Assembly (NCBI RefSeq): GCF_001422735.1 | Contig: NZ_LMLZ01000011.1 | Coordinates: 1 to 54,480 of the forward strand | Source: Acidovorax sp. Leaf78 | Lineage (GTDB): Bacteria; Pseudomonadota; Gammaproteobacteria; Burkholderiales; Burkholderiaceae_C | Length of the DNA stretch: 54,480 nucleotides | Reading direction: 5' to 3' | Shown here: piece after piece, positions 50,426 to 54,480 of the stretch | Numbering within the stretch: the first letter of the stretch is position 1 | Layout of the letters: each line of letters starts with the position of its first letter | Notes under the pieces: model-generated | What the model saw: only the letters and a program-made list of their open reading frames with translations | Told to the model about the DNA's origin: nothing | Database searches by the model: none | Position numbers and translations under genes: made by a program

Positions 50426-50442
50426 GCTCCCGGTCCGGGAGC
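50426..50442 (-). terminator. Hairpin between xylF and xylH
   Basis: Two perfect 8-bp arms, GCTCCCGG and CCGGGAGC, around a single base, surrounded by more GC-rich inverted sequence and without a T run. In ABC operons such hairpins behind the receptor gene protect its mRNA or cause partial termination, so the receptor is made in excess over the permease. That role is inferred from position. Confidence 0.55.
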
Positions 50443-50497
50443 TTCAAAACGTGTTGTTCAGCCACCGGGCGGCATGCAGCGCCGCGCCGGGGTCACG

Positions 50498-51526
50498 TCA
50501 CTTGCAGGCGGCGGGCGCCTTGGCCGCATCCACACCCTTGCACAGCGCGTCCTTCTGGATCCAGCCGGCCTTCACGACGAGGTCGAGGTTCTTGGCGGTG
50601 ATGGGCACGGGCTTCAGGAACTGCGCCTGCAGCGGCACCTTCTTCTCGCCGCCGTTCCAGGTCTGGGCGCCGGCCACCTTCTGCCCCTTGGCCAGCGCGA
50701 CGGCGGCGGCTGCGGCGTCGCGGCCCAGGTCGCGGGCGTCCTTCCAGACCGACACGGTCTGCGAGCCCTGGGCCACGCGGTTGAGCGCCGCATGGTCGCC
50801 GTCCTGGCCCGACACCGGAATGCCCTTGATGCCCTTGGCCGTGAGCGCCGCCACCACACCGCCGGCCGTGCCGTCGTTGGAGGCCACCACGGCGTCTATC
50901 TTGCCGCCGCTTTTGGTGATGATCTGCTCCATGTTCTTTTGCGCGACCTCTGGCTTCCAGCCTTCGGTGTATTCCTCGCCGACGATCTTGATGTCGCCCT
51001 TGGTGATGGCCGCCTCGATCACCTCCTGCTGCCCGCCGCGCAGGAAGTTGGCGTTGGGGTCGGTGGGCGAGCCCTTGATCATCACGTAGTTGCCTTTGGG
51101 CTTGGCCTCGAACACCGCGCGGGCCTGCATGCGGCCGACCTCGACGTTGTCGAAGGTGATGTAGAACACGCCGGGCGCCTCGATCAGGCGGTCATACGCC
51201 ACGACAGGGATCTTCTGCTGCGCGGCCTTGTTGACGGCGGGCAGGATGGCGTCCTTGTCCATCGCCAGCACGATCAGTACCTTGGCGCCCTTGGCGATCA
51301 GCGAGTCGACGTCCGACAGCTGCTTTTCGGGCGAGCCGCCCGCGTCGGCGCTGATGTAGCTGGCACCGAGCTTGGCCAGTTGGTCCTTGATGGCCTTCTC
51401 GTCGGTCTTCCAGCGCTCTTCCTGGAAGTTGGACCAGCTCACGCCCACCACCTGGGCGAAGGCGCTGGCGCCGGACAGGCCCAGCACCAGGGCTGCCAGG
51501 GCGGTCAAGGTTGTCTTCAATTTCAT
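50498..51526 (-). CDS. xylF: D-xylose-binding periplasmic protein (XylF)
   Basis: A 342-residue CUT2-type sugar receptor. The signal peptide '[22 protein letters not shown]' ends at about residue 24. The mature protein has '[19 protein letters not shown]', '[19 protein letters not shown]', '[20 protein letters not shown]', '[20 protein letters not shown]' and '[19 protein letters not shown]', all closely matching E. coli XylF. ATG at 51524-51526 has GGAGAC just upstream; an ATG four codons earlier overlaps that ribosome-binding site and is less likely. It is the first gene of the xylose operon. Confidence 0.95.
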   Translation of the reverse strand: MKLKTTLTALAALVLGLSGASAFAQVVGVSWSNFQEERWKTDEKAIKDQLAKLGASYISADAGGSPEKQLSDVDSLIAKGAKVLIVLAMDKDAILPAVNKAAQQKIPVVAYDRLIEAPGVFYITFDNVEVGRMQARAVFEAKPKGNYVMIKGSPTDPNANFLRGGQQEVIEAAITKGDIKIVGEEYTEGWKPEVAQKNMEQIITKSGGKIDAVVASNDGTAGGVVAALTAKGIKGIPVSGQDGDHAALNRVAQGSQTVSVWKDARDLGRDAAAAAVALAKGQKVAGAQTWNGGEKKVPLQAQFLKPVPITAKNLDLVVKAGWIQKDALCKGVDAAKAPAACK

Positions 51527-51978
51527 TCTTGTCTCCATTGATGGCCTCGTGCGGACCTTGGTTGGTGTGAACGACGTTGACTGTCGCGCCGCAACCCCTC
51601 TCGCTGAACCCTGCAGGCTGCAGTCCGTGGCGGGCAGCTCCCCTTCCGGGCAACTACCTCCGCCGACATAGTGCGGACGACGAACTAATTATGAAAGGGC
51701 TGAACCGGCGCACACATCGGGGCAAACCCGACATAGTTTGATGAGTGAACTTATTAGTTGCACAGAGATGGAACGGTGATCCCGCGAATGCCGCGCCGTG
51801 CCCTGCGGGTAGCCGTCGCGGCGTGCGGTGGCCGGCGTGCTCATGCGATGGCACCGCCCGGGTGCCAGCTTCAAATCCCCCGCCCGGTCAGGGCTGAGAA
51901 AGTCCGTCCCGGGCGTGCCGCTTAAAATCCCCGGATTCCAGCCCGCCCGGCGGGTCTACCAGCACCAAAGCCCCTTCC
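51527..51978. other. Divergent control region between xylF and purM
   Basis: About 450 bases without a gene. The xylF side holds AACT/AGTT inverted elements at 51683-51759 and a CATAAT hexamer (51688-51693, minus strand) as a possible -10 box. The purM side has TAAAAT at 51923-51928, about 50 bases before the purM start. Small minus-strand frames inside have no resemblance to known proteins. Confidence 0.6.
51683..51759 (-). promoter_or_regulatory. Candidate XylR (ROK) operators and xylF promoter
   Basis: Three short elements of the AACT/AGTT type stand in this AT-rich patch: AACTAATT (51683-51690), AGTT-N9-AACT (51735-51751) and AACT-TATT-AGTT (51748-51759). ROK-type xylose operators in Bacillus are built on TTAGTTT / AAACTAA arms, so these are plausible XylR sites. 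The right-hand cluster and the element overlapping the CATAAT box (51688-51693) would allow repression by blocking polymerase. All inference from pattern. Confidence 0.45.
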
Positions 51979-53043
51979 ATGAGCTCCTCTGCCTCCTCCA
52001 CCCCCATCTCGTACAAAGACGCCGGCGTTGACATTGACGCGGGCGACGCGCTCATCGAGCGCATCAAGCCGCTGGCCAAGAAGACCATGCGCGAAGGCGT
52101 GCTGGCGGGCATCGGCGGCTTTGGCGCCTTGTTCGAAGTGCCCAAGCGCTACAAGGAGCCCGTGCTGGTGTCCGGCACCGATGGTGTGGGCACCAAACTC
52201 AAGCTCGCGTTCGAATGGAACATGCACGACACCGTGGGCATCGACCTGGTGGCCATGAGCGTGAACGACGTGCTGGTGCAGGGCGCCGAGCCCCTGTTCT
52301 TCCTCGATTACTTCGCCTGCGGCAAGCTCGACGTGGACACCGCAGCGGCCGTGATCGGCGGCATTGCCAAGGGCTGCGAGCTCTCCGGCTGCGCGCTGAT
52401 CGGCGGCGAAACCGCCGAGATGCCCGGCATGTACCCCGCAGGCGAATACGACCTGGCAGGTTTTGCGGTGGGCGCAGTCGAAAAATCGAAGATCCTGACC
52501 GGCCAGAACGTGAAGCCCGGCGACGTGGTGCTGGGCCTGGCCAGCCACGGCGTGCATTCCAACGGCTTCAGCCTGGTGCGCAAGTGCATCGAGCGCGCGG
52601 GCGCCACAGCCCCGGCCACGCTGGACGGCAAGCCCTTCAAGCAGGCCATCATGGAGCCCACCCGCCTGTACGTGAAGAACGTGCTGGCCGCGTTGGCAGC
52701 CCACCCGCATTCCGATGACGCCGGCGGCATCAAGGCCCTGGCCCACATCACTGGCGGCGGCCTGCTGGAGAACATTCCGCGCGTGCTGCCCGACGGCACC
52801 GCCGCCCACCTGACCAAGGGCAGCTGGCCCCAGACCGAACTGTTCGCCTGGCTGCAGAAGACGGCCGGCATCGACGACATCGAGATGAACCGCACCTTCA
52901 ACAACGGCATCGGCATGGTGGTGGTGGTGGATGCTGCCGCCGCAGAAGCCACGGCCGCCACGCTGCGCGCCGCGGGCGAGCAGGTGTACGCCATCGGCAC
53001 CATCGCCGCACGCGGCGAAGGTGCTGCCGTGGTCGTGGCCTAG
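51979..53043 (+). CDS. purM: Phosphoribosylformylglycinamidine cyclo-ligase (AIR synthetase)
   Basis: A 354-residue purine-synthesis enzyme that closes the imidazole ring using ATP. Family blocks are '[20 protein letters not shown]', '[20 protein letters not shown]', '[20 protein letters not shown]', '[20 protein letters not shown]', '[20 protein letters not shown]' and '[17 protein letters not shown]'. Length and order are normal. It is followed, after 46 bases, by the permease gene and reads away from the xylose operon. Confidence 0.97.
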   Translation: MSSSASSTPISYKDAGVDIDAGDALIERIKPLAKKTMREGVLAGIGGFGALFEVPKRYKEPVLVSGTDGVGTKLKLAFEWNMHDTVGIDLVAMSVNDVLVQGAEPLFFLDYFACGKLDVDTAAAVIGGIAKGCELSGCALIGGETAEMPGMYPAGEYDLAGFAVGAVEKSKILTGQNVKPGDVVLGLASHGVHSNGFSLVRKCIERAGATAPATLDGKPFKQAIMEPTRLYVKNVLAALAAHPHSDDAGGIKALAHITGGGLLENIPRVLPDGTAAHLTKGSWPQTELFAWLQKTAGIDDIEMNRTFNNGIGMVVVVDAAAAEATAATLRAAGEQVYAIGTIAARGEGAAVVVA

Positions 53044-53089
53044 TCGGCACGCGACACGCACAACGTCGGCCCGCCTGAACGACCCGCGC

Positions 53090-54229
53090 ATGGCGCACAC
53101 ACCGCCCTCGACCCCCACAGTCCTGAACAACACGCCAGATCCGGCGGCAACGACGGCGACGGCGGCCTCGGCGGCCCCGGTCACGCTGCCGCCGCGCCTG
53201 AGCACACAGGGCATCGTGATTGCCAGCTATGTGCTGATGGCGGCCACGCTGCTGCTGGTGATGTGGCGCGGGCTGCTCCCGGGCCTATTGTGCGTGTGCC
53301 TGGGTTTTCTGCTGACGCGGGCGCTCACCCGCTGGTTCGCACAGGGCCTGAGCCGGTTGCGGCGCCAGGCCCATCCTTCGGTTTCGGCGTTGCGCGTTGC
53401 GCAGATTGCGGCGGCGGCCCTGGTGATGCTGCTGCCGCTGGTGCTGCTGGCCACAGGCCTCACGCATTCGCGCGGCTATCTGGTGACCGCGCCGCAGCAG
53501 TACCAGGAGCTGCTCAACTACATGGCGCGCACCGTGCTGGAGCTGCGGCTCAAACTGCCGGTGGACATGGCCAGCCACCTGCCCGAAGGCGTGGCCGACA
53601 TCCAGCGCATCATCGCCAGCTACCTGGGCGCCAAGGCCGGCGCGCTGGCCATGGCAGGCCGCGCCTGGCTGGCCGGTGTGTTGTTTGCGTATGTGGGCCT
53701 GCTGATTGGCGCGCTGGCCGCCGTGCGCCCCGCTGTGCTGGCGCGCGGGCCACTGGCGCAGCAGCTGCGGCTGCGCATCACGCTGTTCGGCGAAGCCTTC
53801 CGCCAGATCGTGGCCGCGCAGTTCTGGATCGCGGCGTTCAACACCCTGCTGACGGGCCTGTTTTTGCTGTTCGTGCTGCCGCTGTGGGGCCTGGAGCTGC
53901 CCTACACGCCGGTGTTGATCACCTTCACCTTCATCGCCGGGCTGGTGCCCATCGTGGGCAACCTGGTGTGCAACGTGGTGATCACCATCGTGGGCCTGTC
54001 GGTGTCGCCGCTGGCCGCCGCTGCCTGCCTGGGCTTCCTGATCCTGATCCACAAGGCTGAGTACGTCATCAACGCCAAGGTGGTGGGCCGCCGCACCCAG
54101 ATGGGCGTGTGGGAGCTGCTGTCGGTGATGTTCGTCGCCGAGGCGGTCTTCGGCCCCGCGGGGCTGGTGGCGGCACCGCTGTTCTATGCATACCTGAAAA
54201 AGGAACTGGTGGCGGCGCGGCTGGTGTAG
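53090..54229 (+). CDS. AI-2E/PerM-family membrane permease
   Basis: A 379-residue membrane protein of the AI-2 exporter-like (PerM/YdiK) family with about seven to eight membrane segments and a central soluble helical stretch ('LRLKLPVDMASHLPEGVAD'). Conserved features include 'LFGEAFRQIVAAQFWIAAFN', 'YTPVLITFTFIAGLVPIVGN', 'NVVITIVGLSVSPLAAAACL', 'YVINAKVVGRRTQMG' and 'AVFGPAGLVAAPLFYAYLKK'. Members have been linked to autoinducer-2 or ion export; the substrate here is unknown. The N-terminal 45 residues are Ala/Thr/Pro-rich and not conserved. It accompanies purM, as in many Burkholderiales. Confidence 0.93.
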   Translation: MAHTPPSTPTVLNNTPDPAATTATAASAAPVTLPPRLSTQGIVIASYVLMAATLLLVMWRGLLPGLLCVCLGFLLTRALTRWFAQGLSRLRRQAHPSVSALRVAQIAAAALVMLLPLVLLATGLTHSRGYLVTAPQQYQELLNYMARTVLELRLKLPVDMASHLPEGVADIQRIIASYLGAKAGALAMAGRAWLAGVLFAYVGLLIGALAAVRPAVLARGPLAQQLRLRITLFGEAFRQIVAAQFWIAAFNTLLTGLFLLFVLPLWGLELPYTPVLITFTFIAGLVPIVGNLVCNVVITIVGLSVSPLAAAACLGFLILIHKAEYVINAKVVGRRTQMGVWELLSVMFVAEAVFGPAGLVAAPLFYAYLKKELVAARLV

Positions 54230-54480
54230 CCCGCGCGCAGGTTCTATCCGGTGCACCCCTGTGTGCCCAGCCAATAGCCGGTGTCGCGTCGTTCACGCCG
54301 CACCGTCCGGCTCTCAAGGACCTTTTATCGTCATCCAACTTCTGATCGATATCCAAGAGCGGCGTATCGCCCTCGCCATCAAGATTTTCAAATGCGTATG
54401 CACCTCGAAAATCCCAATGAAACACTGAACTACAACGTCTTTTCGACAGGTCTCTCATGACCGCGTAAGAGTTGTATCGG
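54230..54480. other. Right edge, unassigned lower-GC sequence
   Basis: Beyond the permease stop the base composition drops. A minus-strand frame starting at 54458 ('MRDLSKRRCSSVFHWDFRG') runs back into the antisense of the permease gene; only its first ~50 codons could be real, and no ribosome-binding site or family is recognised. hda, which often follows this permease, is not here. Confidence 0.45.

Noticed and set aside
54069..54458. Minus-strand frame at the right edge starting 'MRDLSKRRCSS'
   Set aside because: Most of it is antisense to the permease gene; the first 50 codons alone are too little to call a gene.

Overview
The window is high-GC, densely coded DNA with the gene content and gene order of a Comamonadaceae betaproteobacterium, most like Acidovorax and relatives. 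This rests on several things: the folK-pcnB-HAD-hda block, type II lumazine synthase under an FMN riboswitch, a Bug-type solute receptor, a TRAP-fed sugar-acid operon, and dispersed hairpin repeats I recall from this family. No rRNA, tRNA or CRISPR array was seen. Genus assignment is inference.

Layout. Bases 1-5.2 kb are an accessory edge: a divergent LysR/NmrA-type pair, a small membrane protein, a complete IS3-family element (2738-3969) with a nonsense codon late in orfB, and remnants of a tyrosine recombinase joined to the tail of an unknown membrane protein. From 5.0 to 14 kb come a small hypothetical, a DUF6279-like lipoprotein, a glutarate-degradation group (LysR, glutaryl-CoA dehydrogenase, class III CoA-transferase), an ankyrin-repeat protein, and ribH behind an RFN riboswitch. 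From 14.1 to 23.5 kb a LysR gene diverges from a sugar-acid operon: TRAP receptor, xylonate-type dehydratase, 2-keto-3-deoxypentonate dehydratase, TRAP permeases DctQ and DctM, an SDR dehydrogenase and an FAH-family hydrolase. From 23.7 to 39.1 kb lie mixed genes: a PagL-like lipid A deacylase, a LysR/NAD(P)-binding pair, cheV, two small envelope proteins, a YeeZ-like SDR, a ferredoxin-reductase flavoenzyme, a two-component system next to an orphan Bug receptor, a Liv-type receptor, and a GlxA-type regulator divergent from an isochorismatase-like hydrolase. From 39.2 to 42.9 kb is the housekeeping block folK-pcnB-HAD-hda. From 43.3 to 51.5 kb is a xylose operon in the order xylF-xylH-xylG-xylR(ROK)-xylB-xylA-Gfo/Idh. 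The window closes with purM and an AI-2E/PerM-type permease.

How the genes work together. Two pentose systems share the window. The xylose operon imports D-xylose and sends it through xylulose to xylulose 5-phosphate; its last gene may be a sugar 1-dehydrogenase. The sugar-acid operon imports an aldonate, dehydrates it to a 2-keto-3-deoxy acid and then carries enzymes for two different exits: dehydration to alpha-ketoglutarate semialdehyde (Weimberg type), or oxidation and hydrolysis to pyruvate plus a C2 or C3 acid. If the Gfo/Idh enzyme makes xylonolactone, the two systems are connected. The glutarate group would turn glutarate into crotonyl-CoA.

Two repeat families stand out. One is an 11-13 bp stem hairpin followed by T residues that serves as the apparent terminator of gcdH, cheV and the glxA-type gene, with a half copy near 23.65 kb. 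The other is a stem built on a 'TTCGGGCTGAGCC' arm, found at 10.6, 16.3-16.5 (tandem) and 18.4 kb, the last two inside the sugar-acid operon. All functions are read from sequence pattern and memory of families; no database search was run.
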